Shown: in pieces, positions 53,601 through 62,111 of the stretch
Layout: each line of letters starts with the position of its first letter
Position numbering within the stretch: position 1 is the first letter of the stretch
Origin: Pseudolabrys sp963742345
Lineage (GTDB): Bacteria; Pseudomonadota; Alphaproteobacteria; Rhizobiales; Xanthobacteraceae
Direction: 5' to 3'
DNA: 64,000 nucleotides
NCBI GenBank assembly: GCA_963742345.1
Contig: CAVULO010000015.1
Span: forward strand, 62,001-126,000
Program-made: the position numbers and the translations under genes
The notes under the pieces: generated by a model
Told to the model about the DNA's origin: nothing
Databases searched by the model: none
Seen by the model: only the letters and a program-made list of their open reading frames with translations

Positions 53601-54803
53601 AGACTCTTGCGCCGTCGGCTCATCGGTCAGCGTGCGACCCGCAGCGAGAGTGCAGAGCCGGGCAGCGCGGTTTACCGACTCGCCGAGCACAGTATATTCG
53701 GCGCGTCGATCGGTTCCGATCGCTCCGCAGAAAGCGTCACCGGTGGCGGCGCCAACTGATACATTCAGGCCTAGTCGGCTAACGCTGGACTGCAATTCGA
53801 GTGCGGCGAGACTCGCTCGGCGCGGGTCATCTTTGTGGGCGTTGCCCGGTAACCCGAAAACCGCGAGGCCTTGCAGCCCACCCTCACAGGCTGTGACTCG
53901 CAGGAGGTCACCGTGGAACCTCGTAATCTTACTCTCGAGGATGCTGTAAGCCTGCTCGAGCTTCGGGAAGTTATCGAGGAGGTCGGGGCCAGTAATTCTA
54001 ACAAAGCACGTTGTGACCGTGCGCAGCTCCGCAAGCCATCGCGACAACGACGACGCGAGTCGCGAGCGGACGATGACGGGTAGATAGCTTGCAAGATCGG
54101 AGCCTTCCGACCAATTTGGCAGACCGGTATCATCAGACTGCGGCGGAGTCCCAATGTCGAGGAGTTGCATGGGCCCACTCGCCATTAGGCGACCTTTTGC
54201 ATGCTCGGCGACATGCGTCCATGCATTCGATGAAACGAGCGTCTCGCCGCTTTCGGCCAGTTCGGCGCAGCGCCAGACCTCCTGTACTCCGGGCCCGGTG
54301 AGGATGACACGCGAATTGGCCGAGTGCGGCAAAAGATGGACGAGGTACGTGGTCCCGGCTGCGACTCCCGAGCGCAACGTGAGCATTTCGTCCTCGACAA
54401 TCGTTTGACCGATTTCACGCTGCAAGCTCAGCGCACAGTGGCAACTTCTCCAAACCGCCGAAGCCAGTGCCACAGGGTCCGGCTCCGATTTCCAGCCTGC
54501 CATGAGCGAGTCGCCTTCGAAGCTCAGGATCGCGCCGCCGAGGCGTTCCACGGTTCCGACGAGTCTCGATACGAAGCCGTTCAGAACGAGGCCGATTCGT
54601 TCCGCGCCGACCTGACCGCTTTCGCGCGACAGCTTGGCGGTGAGCCGTGTGAAGCCAGACACATCGGTTATCATCAGCGCGCCGACATGTGCTTCGCGTG
54701 GGGGCGGCGAAGAATCGGTCGCAGGCCGGGCGGCCCATTCAACGAGCGCCCCCGGCAAAAATCTCGACAAATCGTTCAGCGGTTGTCCAGCCAACGTCGC
54801 CAC
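50670..54803 (-). CDS. Soluble adenylyl cyclase-like protein: two cyclase domains, AAA/NACHT-type ATPase and helical repeats
   Basis: 1,377 residues, started at GTG 54803 (no clear ribosome site). Order: first cyclase domain about 38-210 (DVSGFTRLT, D47; FEGDSLMAGW, D98), second cyclase domain about 258-400 (YTVLGESVNRAARL, T371, N378, R382), then an ATPase with Walker A GEPGIGKST (471-479) and Walker B LVIEDVHWLD (about 596-605), and a long helical TPR-like tail from about 900 to the end. This is the domain order of animal soluble adenylyl cyclase (ADCY10) and bacterial relatives. The metal aspartates lie in domain 1 and the transition-state N/R in domain 2, as in heterodimer-type cyclases. 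The lysine that reads adenine in animal enzymes appears to be S94 here, so the product nucleotide is uncertain. It has no membrane segment. Confidence 0.85.
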   Translation of the reverse strand: MATLAGQPLNDLSRFLPGALVEWAARPATDSSPPPREAHVGALMITDVSGFTRLTAKLSRESGQVGAERIGLVLNGFVSRLVGTVERLGGAILSFEGDSLMAGWKSEPDPVALASAVWRSCHCALSLQREIGQTIVEDEMLTLRSGVAAGTTYLVHLLPHSANSRVILTGPGVQEVWRCAELAESGETLVSSNAWTHVAEHAKGRLMASGPMQLLDIGTPPQSDDTGLPNWSEGSDLASYLPVIVRSRLASSLSRWLAELRTVTTCFVRITGPDLLDNFPKLEQAYSILESKITRFHGDLLRVTACEGGLQGLAVFGLPGNAHKDDPRRASLAALELQSSVSRLGLNVSVGAATGDAFCGAIGTDRRAEYTVLGESVNRAARLCTLAAGRTLTDEPTAQESSSFVSFQGPWSMQVPGIRAPISTFVALRAKRDSVLTPRDVLVGRTEELARLNNLIDRQAGPKVRIAIIVGEPGIGKSTLADAFIKHCGQLGVTVLEGFADDVEHNTPYFAFRRIIRRLLGVELLQGREAYERIEARLAQRPEQISFIPLLRDVLDIGLEGTSTTDELSSGVRSENLRRMLKDLVLDGLSAAPSVLVIEDVHWLDAASAALLADLVQAGKPITVVFTSRTESVRGHILQRGADVDYLKLNPLDESDTAELVSSSLEQAEIPVWMQQAIWQRTSGNPFFVGEICRMIKQRRPETWPRIVPRVETFDEDSSITLPQSARAAVLTRTDSLLPDEQFVLKVASAMGPTFTVADIEAIELINNAGINAPECVASLAGANLFRAVTADAARFTFSHRIIRDVVYASMLSEQKQEAHVAIARAIERGGRLSEAETLPLVLNQWQRAGDRRKTFEYLDRVAELRLRQFENASAITQSEAFLKIAEEEAISAPPKRLAAAHFVLGEAELNLGRIEAAQMSFENGLRLLRLPMPRTKPGLALSMIQQIARHLIRSRKFESYRSGLEKSDAVAANDVVLKAARAYENLTNIYYFKGDKARVLYSTLRAINLAELFAQLSPVLATNYSNLGAICGIIPLRKRGEHYLKLASQLSGQLRIPTVTAKVNLLSGLYWTSIGEWQTAKSLFEPALEHASILGDTRRWSELAVSLETITSPCLLNPSHGGKQAWSELVDKICQTARTSGDPQVLGCGLTGAIRGHRALGADMRARAYLDELSSLLREQSSVLEPIHRLEGAAYLADAALDRGDMAAWQQWLEQATLSIKEVTPTIKSRTLPALGAAFAAAMRQPGHAEPAHVRDIRRGLAKASAANLGRFARIYPIGRPRAALFQGDLEASLGKTTRAAKLWRQALANALQLNMPADALAALARLRAAGFSLAEAELSATQRLDASLLDRNSEFRKTAELAAAALAIGGGVAVA

Positions 54804-55037
54804 TTTTGATTACGTTAGCAGTTATAGAAATAAGTATATCAGATCAGTCCATCCAAAGAACAGCACGGCAGACCGTCTGCGGCACAGCCCCATCTTCGCC
54901 TTGGCCCTTTGGGATGTCCGTTGTAGGCCATTGATGAGACATTGGTTAATCAATCGGTGTCACCGAATGACGAAAGTTGCGTCGGGGAGAGCGTGACCTT
55001 TGCCGGTGCGCGTCCTCGATCAGTTTATCTGCTTTTG

Positions 55038-56264
55038 CTACTTGCTGACGCGCCATACACCTCGCACCGTTGTGACGTGCGCTGCCGCTCGTGATGAGCC
55101 GAACAAAAACGCCTTGTTCGGTTGCCGCTCCGGCGGTGAGTTGAGTTCTACGACGAATGGCTCCGATTGGTTGCCGCAATAGACGGCGACGGCTTTGGCA
55201 AAATCGCTGAGCACAGCACCGAGTTGTCCGCGCGGAGGCGGCGGACAAAGGTCACCCAAGACCCAGATCGTGTGGCACCGGTTCAGCACGTCGGCAACGG
55301 ATCCCAGATCGTCTTTAAGCATCGTCTTAAACCGTTCGAGGTTCGCTTCATGTCCCTGTTCGTTGGCGGCGATCAACGGGCCGACGCCGTCAATGATGAC
55401 AACCTGGGATTGGCTCCACGGCCAATAGGAGATGGTTGCTGGCCCCGGGTCGTCGGGTAAGGAACGATCCGTTACATTCGCGGCAAATTCGAGCAGGCAA
55501 TCGAGACTAAGGTAGCGGACCTTGTGCTGTTTGAATGCGAACTCGGTTCCGATGCCGGCCGCCATCGAAGTCCGACCCGATCCAATTGGGCCGCCAATTA
55601 TGACCTGGCAGGGATCCGTGGTCGGCGGTGCGCCAGCGTCAATGAGATCTTGCAAGACCTTGGCATCTCTCTCTTTGATGTTCCGCGCCGCATCAGCAAG
55701 GCGAAACAGATAGGGGATAGATGCCTTTTGCCAGATGATCTTCTGTCGCAACCACCAAGGTGCGAGTGCAATGGCGACGACAATCACTCCCGCGCCGATC
55801 AGGACCGACGGGACAAGATCCAGGTGAAAAGCAAAACCAAGTACTGCGCCCAGCCATATGTAGGTTGCGGCGATGAATGCGTTGGCGCGCAGCAATTTTT
55901 TATCGAGCGGAAAAGCTTCAGTGGCCTGCTTTACGGAACTGTTATAGGCGCTCCATTCCCAAACCGCCGCGCCGATGAAAACGAGTACCAGCCCAGGCCA
56001 GATGCCCGTGTCGTACCTGAAGTGGCGGGCCACACCCAGCAACTTCATAACCACGCCGCTCAGCGCCGTCCCGACAAAATTGAATATGATACCGAGGCAA
56101 ACGTGGCCGAACTGATCCGCCAGCCAGGTGTAGGAATAGGTCGCGGCCGTCTGCACTTCCTTGCCATAGGCATCGGCCCAAAACTGATGCAACAGATCCT
56201 TGGAGGTAAGTTTTGGAGCACTGGGCCCGGCATGTTTGGCCGGTACAGAATCTCTGGAGACCAT
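55038..56264 (-). CDS. Membrane protein with a P-loop NTPase-like domain, function unknown
   Basis: 408 residues, ATG at 56264 with GGGGGGAAGCC ahead. Four hydrophobic helices lie at about 52-76, 88-106, 127-147 and 151-169. The cytoplasmic part has a nucleotide-binding loop GGPIGSGRTS (224-233), in which the usual Walker A lysine is arginine, and a Walker B-like strand VVIIDGVG (288-295). I do not recognise a family. It lies 234 bases upstream of the cyclase gene on the same strand, so the three genes (this, cyclase, radical SAM) may be one transcription unit. The arginine suggests altered or lost ATP hydrolysis. Confidence 0.6.
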   Translation of the reverse strand: MVSRDSVPAKHAGPSAPKLTSKDLLHQFWADAYGKEVQTAATYSYTWLADQFGHVCLGIIFNFVGTALSGVVMKLLGVARHFRYDTGIWPGLVLVFIGAAVWEWSAYNSSVKQATEAFPLDKKLLRANAFIAATYIWLGAVLGFAFHLDLVPSVLIGAGVIVVAIALAPWWLRQKIIWQKASIPYLFRLADAARNIKERDAKVLQDLIDAGAPPTTDPCQVIIGGPIGSGRTSMAAGIGTEFAFKQHKVRYLSLDCLLEFAANVTDRSLPDDPGPATISYWPWSQSQVVIIDGVGPLIAANEQGHEANLERFKTMLKDDLGSVADVLNRCHTIWVLGDLCPPPPRGQLGAVLSDFAKAVAVYCGNQSEPFVVELNSPPERQPNKAFLFGSSRAAAHVTTVRGVWRVSK

Positions 56265-56478
56265 GGCTTCCCCCCAAGTATTTGCTGACGAAGCTTACTG
56301 CTGTTGAGGGGTATAAAGAAACAGGCAATTGTTATTTGCCAACCCTGCTTTGTATACGCAGGAATGTTCAAAACTTCCGAGACTTCAAGCCAATACAATA
56401 TCGAGCGCAAAGGGGCATGGTCCCGTTGTCGCGATTAATTTAGCCGACAGAGCAAGTGCCGATTGCTAGGATCGCTCT

Positions 56479-57204
56479 ATGAATTTTGTGGCCTGGCTAA
56501 AACAGATTGATCTTAATTCGGTATTGTTTCTCAACTCATTTGTTGAAAATCATGTTTTGTTAAATAAAACAATCGATGCCATTGGACAGAACACCTTCGT
56601 CAGAGGATTTCCAGTCTTCTTTCCGCTGGTGGCGTTATGGTTCTACGGGGATGATCAGAAGCGTCGCGCGCGCATTTCCGCAGGGCTGTTTGCCGGATTT
56701 TTGGCCGTCGTCGTTTCAATAAGCGTGCAACACAAGTTCTACGTTCACACGCGTCCCTTCCTGGACGAGACGCTCCACCTGAACGTCTATGATCAGACGC
56801 TGGCAGCTAACTGGGATCGTTTGAGTTCATTCCCAAGCGACACAGCTACCCTTTTTTTCTCATTGTGCGCTGTGATTGTTGTGGAATCGCCTGTTGTTGG
56901 CGGTATTGCTTTTCTCTGGTCATTATTCAGCGTTGGAATAATGCGCGTACTTATAGGCTTTCATTACCCAAGTGACATCCTTGGGTCGTTGATCCTCGGG
57001 CCCGGGTTTGTTCTCCTTGTCGGGAGGAACAAATATGTGGTGGCATTATTTGAACGTCTCCTCGATCTGTTTCGTTCAACTCAGTACATAGTGCACGGAC
57101 TATTTTTTATCGCTTTGGCGGAAGCCTATAGTTTATTTGCAGGATTGCGACACATCCTGAATGGACTTGAGATGATTGGAAAACGTTTGATCGGTCTACA
57201 CTGA
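56479..57204 (+). CDS. PAP2-family membrane phosphatase
   Basis: 241 residues with six or so hydrophobic helices. The phosphatase motifs are recognisable: motif 1 KFYVHTRPF (K86, R92, P93), motif 2 SSFPSDTATL (117-126) and motif 3 RVLIGFHYPSDIL (R156, H162, D166). In motif 2 the usual PSxH histidine is T122, so an important proton donor is missing, although the rest is intact. PAP2 proteins recycle undecaprenyl pyrophosphate or modify lipid A and other lipid phosphates. It is the first gene of a surface-polysaccharide locus that continues to the window edge. The extra C-terminal helices after residue 190 are long for the family. Confidence 0.8.
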   Translation: MNFVAWLKQIDLNSVLFLNSFVENHVLLNKTIDAIGQNTFVRGFPVFFPLVALWFYGDDQKRRARISAGLFAGFLAVVVSISVQHKFYVHTRPFLDETLHLNVYDQTLAANWDRLSSFPSDTATLFFSLCAVIVVESPVVGGIAFLWSLFSVGIMRVLIGFHYPSDILGSLILGPGFVLLVGRNKYVVALFERLLDLFRSTQYIVHGLFFIALAEAYSLFAGLRHILNGLEMIGKRLIGLH

Positions 57205-57436
57205 TATTGTCGTCGTTTGAACGCGCCTCACGCGGGAAGTGAGTGGTATCTTATTAGCGAAAATGTTCCAAAGATTTTCAATATGTTTTCGCGACAAAAA
57301 TTAGCAAGCAGCGAAAATTTTAGTCTCCACAAAAATAACTTAGTCCCATTTGACAGCGTTCTAAGTCGACACTATGTCGACAACATCAGCCGCCACATTC
57401 AATTTCCCAAAACGCCGATGGTGCTGCCGAACCAAA

Positions 57437-58696
57437 ATGAAGCTCGTCCACTGGCGCCATATTGGATTGAATTCAGTTTGGATGCTCGCAGCGGCGGCGT
57501 TTGCGGTGTCCAGTCAGTATGCAATTGTTTTGCTGGTCGCACGTAAAAGTGGGGCGGCTGCATTAGGAGAACTCTCGCTTGCCCAAGCCTATGTCATCTG
57601 CGCTTCGTACATTGGCTGGCTCGCTCTTCGGAACCAGTACCTCGTTCATCAGAACAGCAAATACGAATTTTCCGACTATTTATTTTTGAGAACGACATTC
57701 CCTCCGTTTTTGTACGCCTCGGTTGCGCTTACTCTGGTGTTTATTCATTCCGGTTCGCAGACGGCTTCGATCGCGGCAAGCCTTTTTGCATTGAAATTTT
57801 CTGAAGGGTTTTCAGATATCAACGCCGCCTTTTTCCAAAAGGCGAACGTCAGCCATTTTATAGCGGTTTCTGCGGTATTTCGATTCGTCGCGTGCCTGGT
57901 GATATTCGTGCCGGTCTATGAGCTGTTTCATTCGATCCAGCTTAGTCTTCTGTCGCTGGCGATTGTTTGGCTGATCCTCTTTCTGCTGTTTGACAACAGA
58001 TTCCGCAAACGCATTACAACGCTGAAGGAGCGGGTCTTCGAGTTCGACCATGATGCGGTGTTTCGGCGCTGGCGATTGTTCAAGACAACGCTGCCGCTGG
58101 GCTGCTCGGGCACGGTAATGATTCTTATGAATTATCTACCACGATTGGGCCTCAATTCATATTCCGGGCTAAATGAAGTCGGCCTCTTCTCGGCTATACA
58201 ATATTTCTTGACCTTCGGCGCGATGTTCACTGTGATCGTGAGTCAAGCGCTTCTGCCAACGCTCGCTAACTGCGTTGTCGAGAAGAAGCTTGTCACTTTT
58301 ACAGTACTTCTCGGCGTGTTCACTTTTTTCATTGGCATCGGTTGTGGCTTCGTTTGGCTAGTGGCTCATTTTGCCGGAAATGGATTGCTATCGTTTATTT
58401 ATGGCCCGCAATTCAGGGGTCTTCAATCGCTTTTCGAAAACTCCGTCCCCAGTATGTTTTTTGTGCTTTCGGGAATAGTTATGGCCGCCGGTGCGACCGC
58501 TTTCCATTTATATCGCACGATCTTTTGTACCTACGTAATTGCAGCACTTGTCGTCGCCGGCATGACTTGGCTTTTGGTGCCGAAGTTGCAGGCGGTTGGC
58601 GCCTTTTACGCGTTAGGGGCCGGCGCGCTGACGCAAACGCTGGTCCTCGCCGTCGCAGTGGCCGTTGCCGCCGCTCGGCAAAGACAAAGTGTTTGA
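57437..58696 (+). CDS. Polysaccharide flippase-like membrane protein (Wzx/MOP family)
   Basis: About 419 residues from the ATG at 57437; an upstream ATG at 57374 lies in a basic non-helical stretch. Twelve or more hydrophobic helices, such as VWMLAAAAFAVSSQYAIVLL and YALGAGALTQTLVLAVAVAV, and scattered basic loops fit the MOP/Wzx fold that moves lipid-linked oligosaccharides to the outside. There is no clear conserved motif to name a subfamily. It lies 232 bases after the PAP2 gene and nine bases before a GT4 gene, so it is part of the polysaccharide transcript. Base composition is relatively AT-rich. Confidence 0.7.
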   Translation: MKLVHWRHIGLNSVWMLAAAAFAVSSQYAIVLLVARKSGAAALGELSLAQAYVICASYIGWLALRNQYLVHQNSKYEFSDYLFLRTTFPPFLYASVALTLVFIHSGSQTASIAASLFALKFSEGFSDINAAFFQKANVSHFIAVSAVFRFVACLVIFVPVYELFHSIQLSLLSLAIVWLILFLLFDNRFRKRITTLKERVFEFDHDAVFRRWRLFKTTLPLGCSGTVMILMNYLPRLGLNSYSGLNEVGLFSAIQYFLTFGAMFTVIVSQALLPTLANCVVEKKLVTFTVLLGVFTFFIGIGCGFVWLVAHFAGNGLLSFIYGPQFRGLQSLFENSVPSMFFVLSGIVMAAGATAFHLYRTIFCTYVIAALVVAGMTWLLVPKLQAVGAFYALGAGALTQTLVLAVAVAVAAARQRQSV

Positions 58697-58705
58697 CGGC
58701 AGCGA

Positions 58706-59833
58706 ATGATAAGGGTTCTTCACTTCGCTCAATCGTTGCCTGGGGGGCCAGCGTCGTACCTTGAAGAGATCGCTGCCGATCAAATTCGCTATTTCGGTGT
58801 CGGCAACGTTCGATTTCTCATACCAAGCGCTCATCGCGCACACGTTCCGTCAATTCCGGACGAGGCGATAATTCACTTCAATTCAACGTCACGAGATCTT
58901 GTGACGTTGACGAAGCTGGCCGCGCTTGCAGCACGGACCGTTCAGGAATTTCAACCAAATATATTTCATCTACATAGTACATTTGCGGGAGCGTTGGGCC
59001 GTATTCCGCTATTATTTAAGCGCTCGCGGCCGGTAGTTATTTACTGCGCGCATGGCTGGGCTTTTACCATGCAGATCTCATTGGCCGAGAAGCAGATCTA
59101 CGCCGCCATTGAGCGCGTTTTTTCACTCGCGACTGACAAGATTATAAATATATCTGGCCACGAAGAAAAAATGGCGAAAGCGCACGGCCTTCCGAAGGAC
59201 AAGCTTGTTACCGTCCTCAATGGCATCCAGCAAAACTACAGGCGCGCCAATAGCCGCGTTCGTTTCGATCCCTCTAAAATCAACCTTCTGTTTGTCGGCC
59301 GGCACGATCCGCAAAAAGGCCTGGACATCGTTCTTGATGCGATGAGTCGGATTGCCGATTGCCCCGTTCATTTGCACGTACTGGGGGAGAGCGTGGTTTC
59401 CAAAGGTCGATTTGGAAACGGCGTATCTGGCAATGTCTCACTTCATGGCTGGATGCCCAGAGAGCGGGTCTTCGATTTTGTCGCTGAATCTGACGCGGTT
59501 GTGATGCCATCGCGGTGGGAGGGATTTGGCCTCGTTGCTGTCGAGGCGATGCGCATGGGCCGACCAGTTATCGCCAGCAATCGCGGGGCACTTCCGGAAA
59601 TCATATCGGACGGTCGTACCGGGTTTATCGTCGATATCGACCGGCCGGAGACCCTTGTCGAGTTATTACGATCGCTTGACCGCGGCAGACTTCAGGAATT
59701 GGGACGCCGGGCGATGGAAGATTACCAACAGAAGTTTACCGCCGAACGTATGAACAAGCAGATGAAACAAATCTATGAAACGGTTTTGGCCGAACGATCA
59801 GAAAAAATATGCCGAGAGCGGGTTCCACACTAG
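58706..59833 (+). CDS. Glycosyltransferase family 4 protein
   Basis: 375 residues. GT4 hallmarks are IRVLHFAQSLPGGPASYLEE at the start, the central FVGRHDPQKGLDIVLDAMSR, and MPSRWEGFGLVAVEAMRMGR with the E-x7-E nucleotide-sugar motif, followed by NRGALPEIISDG. It would transfer a sugar from a nucleotide donor onto a growing lipid-linked chain at the cytoplasmic face. It directly follows the flippase gene, and its stop overlaps by four bases the stop of the convergent GT4 gene on the other strand. Confidence 0.9.
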   Translation: MIRVLHFAQSLPGGPASYLEEIAADQIRYFGVGNVRFLIPSAHRAHVPSIPDEAIIHFNSTSRDLVTLTKLAALAARTVQEFQPNIFHLHSTFAGALGRIPLLFKRSRPVVIYCAHGWAFTMQISLAEKQIYAAIERVFSLATDKIINISGHEEKMAKAHGLPKDKLVTVLNGIQQNYRRANSRVRFDPSKINLLFVGRHDPQKGLDIVLDAMSRIADCPVHLHVLGESVVSKGRFGNGVSGNVSLHGWMPRERVFDFVAESDAVVMPSRWEGFGLVAVEAMRMGRPVIASNRGALPEIISDGRTGFIVDIDRPETLVELLRSLDRGRLQELGRRAMEDYQQKFTAERMNKQMKQIYETVLAERSEKICRERVPH

Positions 59834-60972
59834 GATAACGATGGACTATTGCCGACGACTGTCTGGGCACAACGGCGCCAGGTAAAGAGATCCGCGTGCA
59901 GTTTGGAGCTTGTTGCCATTTCGCGAAGGATGCCTGGATTGGTCATGAACTTGGTGATGTTGCAAACAATGGCGTCAATATCGCCATCGTCAACTAAAAC
60001 ACCAGATTTGCCTTTCCGAATAACTTCAGGAATTGCATCCACTCTTGTCGCAAGGGCCGGCAGGCCGCACGCCGCAGCTTCAACCAGCACGAGCCCAAAT
60101 CCTTCAGCGCGAAATCTGTCGGCGGTGGCCGTATGGAGAAATAGATCGGCCGCGTGATACAGCGCCCGAAGCTCCTCTTTGGACACTTCTCCAACCATTC
60201 GGATATCCGCATCGGACGCAGAGATCATCTGGGCGAGGGTCCCCGCATAGTCTTTTTCAATCGTCCGGCCGGCGACTAGATAGGTGATGCGTTTGCGCAG
60301 ATCTACGGGTATTCGCGAAATCGCTTCGATGGATTGCGAAACACCTTTTCGTGGTTCGATACGACCAACAGAAAGCATCAGAAACCGGTCCGGCACTAAA
60401 GAAAAACGATTCAATAAAGGAGCGAGATCTTGCTGGCTGATCTCCGCGCGCCAAAAATTGTCTACCCCAAGCGGCGCCACGAAAATTCTCTCCGCCGGGA
60501 CAGACGGATTATGTTCGAGCATGGTTTTTTTTGTAAACAGGCTGTTTGAATAGACCGAGTCAAACGCATTGAACGGGCGAAAGGGCGTGTATTTGTTTAG
60601 ATAACCGATGAGTTTGCTCTTAACGTCAGTGCCGTGAACGATGGCCAGTTTTCGTCCGGAAAATGGGATTGGCGATAGCGCAAGGACATTTGGCAAGTCC
60701 GCAGCAATGAGAATATCCGGTCTTGTCTGCAGCACTGCAAGTGCAGACCGAACTGTCATTCCCGGTACGTCGATGTGCCTGTATTGCCTCGGTTGATTGC
60801 GAACCACTTTAAAGGCAGCCGGGACCTCGTCTGCAGGCGAAATGTTCGGGGCGTAGACGATGGGCTCATGACCTAGACCCTTTGCCGCCGCCGCGAACTC
60901 GTACGTGTAGGTCGCGATGCCGCCCGGATAGGGGACAAATTCAGACGTGAAAATTGCGATTTTCAGGCCCAT
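59830..60972 (-). CDS. Glycosyltransferase family 4 protein
   Basis: About 380 residues from the ATG at 60972; a further ATG nine codons earlier (60999) is possible. The beginning KIAIFTSEFVPYPGGIATYT and the pair LSVGRIEPRKGVSQSIEAIS and FRAEGFGLVLVEAAACGLPA are typical of GT4 enzymes. The protein is related in plan to the neighbouring GT4 on the opposite strand but not close in sequence. It is the last gene of a minus-strand run with an acyltransferase and a glycosidase-like gene. It probably adds a sugar to the same exopolysaccharide. Confidence 0.88.
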   Translation of the reverse strand: MGLKIAIFTSEFVPYPGGIATYTYEFAAAAKGLGHEPIVYAPNISPADEVPAAFKVVRNQPRQYRHIDVPGMTVRSALAVLQTRPDILIAADLPNVLALSPIPFSGRKLAIVHGTDVKSKLIGYLNKYTPFRPFNAFDSVYSNSLFTKKTMLEHNPSVPAERIFVAPLGVDNFWRAEISQQDLAPLLNRFSLVPDRFLMLSVGRIEPRKGVSQSIEAISRIPVDLRKRITYLVAGRTIEKDYAGTLAQMISASDADIRMVGEVSKEELRALYHAADLFLHTATADRFRAEGFGLVLVEAAACGLPALATRVDAIPEVIRKGKSGVLVDDGDIDAIVCNITKFMTNPGILREMATSSKLHADLFTWRRCAQTVVGNSPSLS

Positions 60973-61003
60973 CTGATTCTGTTTCGTATAGGGGGGCATC
61001 TGG

Positions 61004-62095
61004 CTATCGAACGTTGCTGGCCGCTAATCGTCTGCGCGTCACGCGCTGGAAAGTTCTTACTAACGGCAATTCCACATAATAATGCGTGACGATGCCAAGG
61101 AGGACGACGACAAGCAGTGCCGTTGTAAAAACGAAATAGACATTGCTGGCGTAAAGCTTTGCCCAAATGCCAAGAACGGCTGAAACGAATCCGCCGTGCG
61201 TCAAATAAATCGAGTAGGACGCATCCCCCAAAATCTTGCCAAGCCTATCGAACCAGCCAGCAACACTATTGATGACTGAAAGTCCTGCATACAAAACGGC
61301 GACCGCGGCTAACCCGACGGCGACGATCTTCGCCGTGCTCTCATGTGAATAGTCGACTGCCACATACAGGAATAAATAGAGCACGCTCAGAGCAGTGCAG
61401 ACGGCCATGCCTGCCGGAATTGGACCGACAAACAAACGCGGATAGCGCATATAAACAAGACTGGCGGCAAAACCTAAGCCGAATAGAATATTGAATCGAC
61501 TGAATAGAAACGTCTGGAGTTCGCGGGCCTTGTTTGGATCGTCAGGCGCAGAAATTGCAAAAAACAAAAACGGCGAGATGAACCATAGAGCCGTTATCAT
61601 AAAGCGGTGGTTTCCAAACAGAATGACCGTTGTAAACACGAAATAGAACAGCATTTCGTGGCGTAAGGTCCAGACTTGGGTTGGATTAACCGGACCGAGG
61701 GGATTGAGAATCATGGCGTTCAGGTAAGAATTAAATTCGAAGGCACCATGTCTCCCTAGATACCGCAATGTAGCGTAGCTGAGGACGCACACCCAAAGGA
61801 ATGGAACGATGCGCGCAAAACGTCGCCACAAAAAGTCTCCGGTAACGACGCGCGGTCGAAATCCAGCTGAGCTGTCTTCGAGGGAAATGTACGCAATAAT
61901 AAACCCGCTGATTACGAAAAAGAGATTCACTCCGGCTGCACCGGCATGAAAATCAATTTGAATCGGTGAAAAGGAAAAATACTTTTGCAGACCGAGCCCT
62001 ATATTGAGATGGTCGACGACTACCATCATGGCAGCAATGCCACGAAGATATTGTACTCCGATGAGTTCCTTCTTGGCCTGCAAACGCAACCTCAA
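61004..62095 (-). CDS. Acyltransferase 3 family membrane protein
   Basis: About 363 residues. The start is uncertain: no ATG suits, and TTG at 62095 is the first of three in-frame TTG codons. The sequence IGVQYLRGIAAMMVVVDHLN, with the early histidine, then GVNLFFVISGFIIAYISLED and the later WTLRHEMLFYFVFTTVILFG identify the acyltransferase 3 (OafA-like) family, with ten helices. It places acetyl or similar groups on surface sugars. It stands 32 bases upstream of the GT4 gene, all minus strand. A second, partial copy of the same family lies at the window edge. Confidence 0.88.
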   Translation of the reverse strand: MRLRLQAKKELIGVQYLRGIAAMMVVVDHLNIGLGLQKYFSFSPIQIDFHAGAAGVNLFFVISGFIIAYISLEDSSAGFRPRVVTGDFLWRRFARIVPFLWVCVLSYATLRYLGRHGAFEFNSYLNAMILNPLGPVNPTQVWTLRHEMLFYFVFTTVILFGNHRFMITALWFISPFLFFAISAPDDPNKARELQTFLFSRFNILFGLGFAASLVYMRYPRLFVGPIPAGMAVCTALSVLYLFLYVAVDYSHESTAKIVAVGLAAVAVLYAGLSVINSVAGWFDRLGKILGDASYSIYLTHGGFVSAVLGIWAKLYASNVYFVFTTALLVVVLLGIVTHYYVELPLVRTFQRVTRRRLAASNVR

Positions 62096-62111
62096 CTGCG
62101 AAGGAGAGCGA

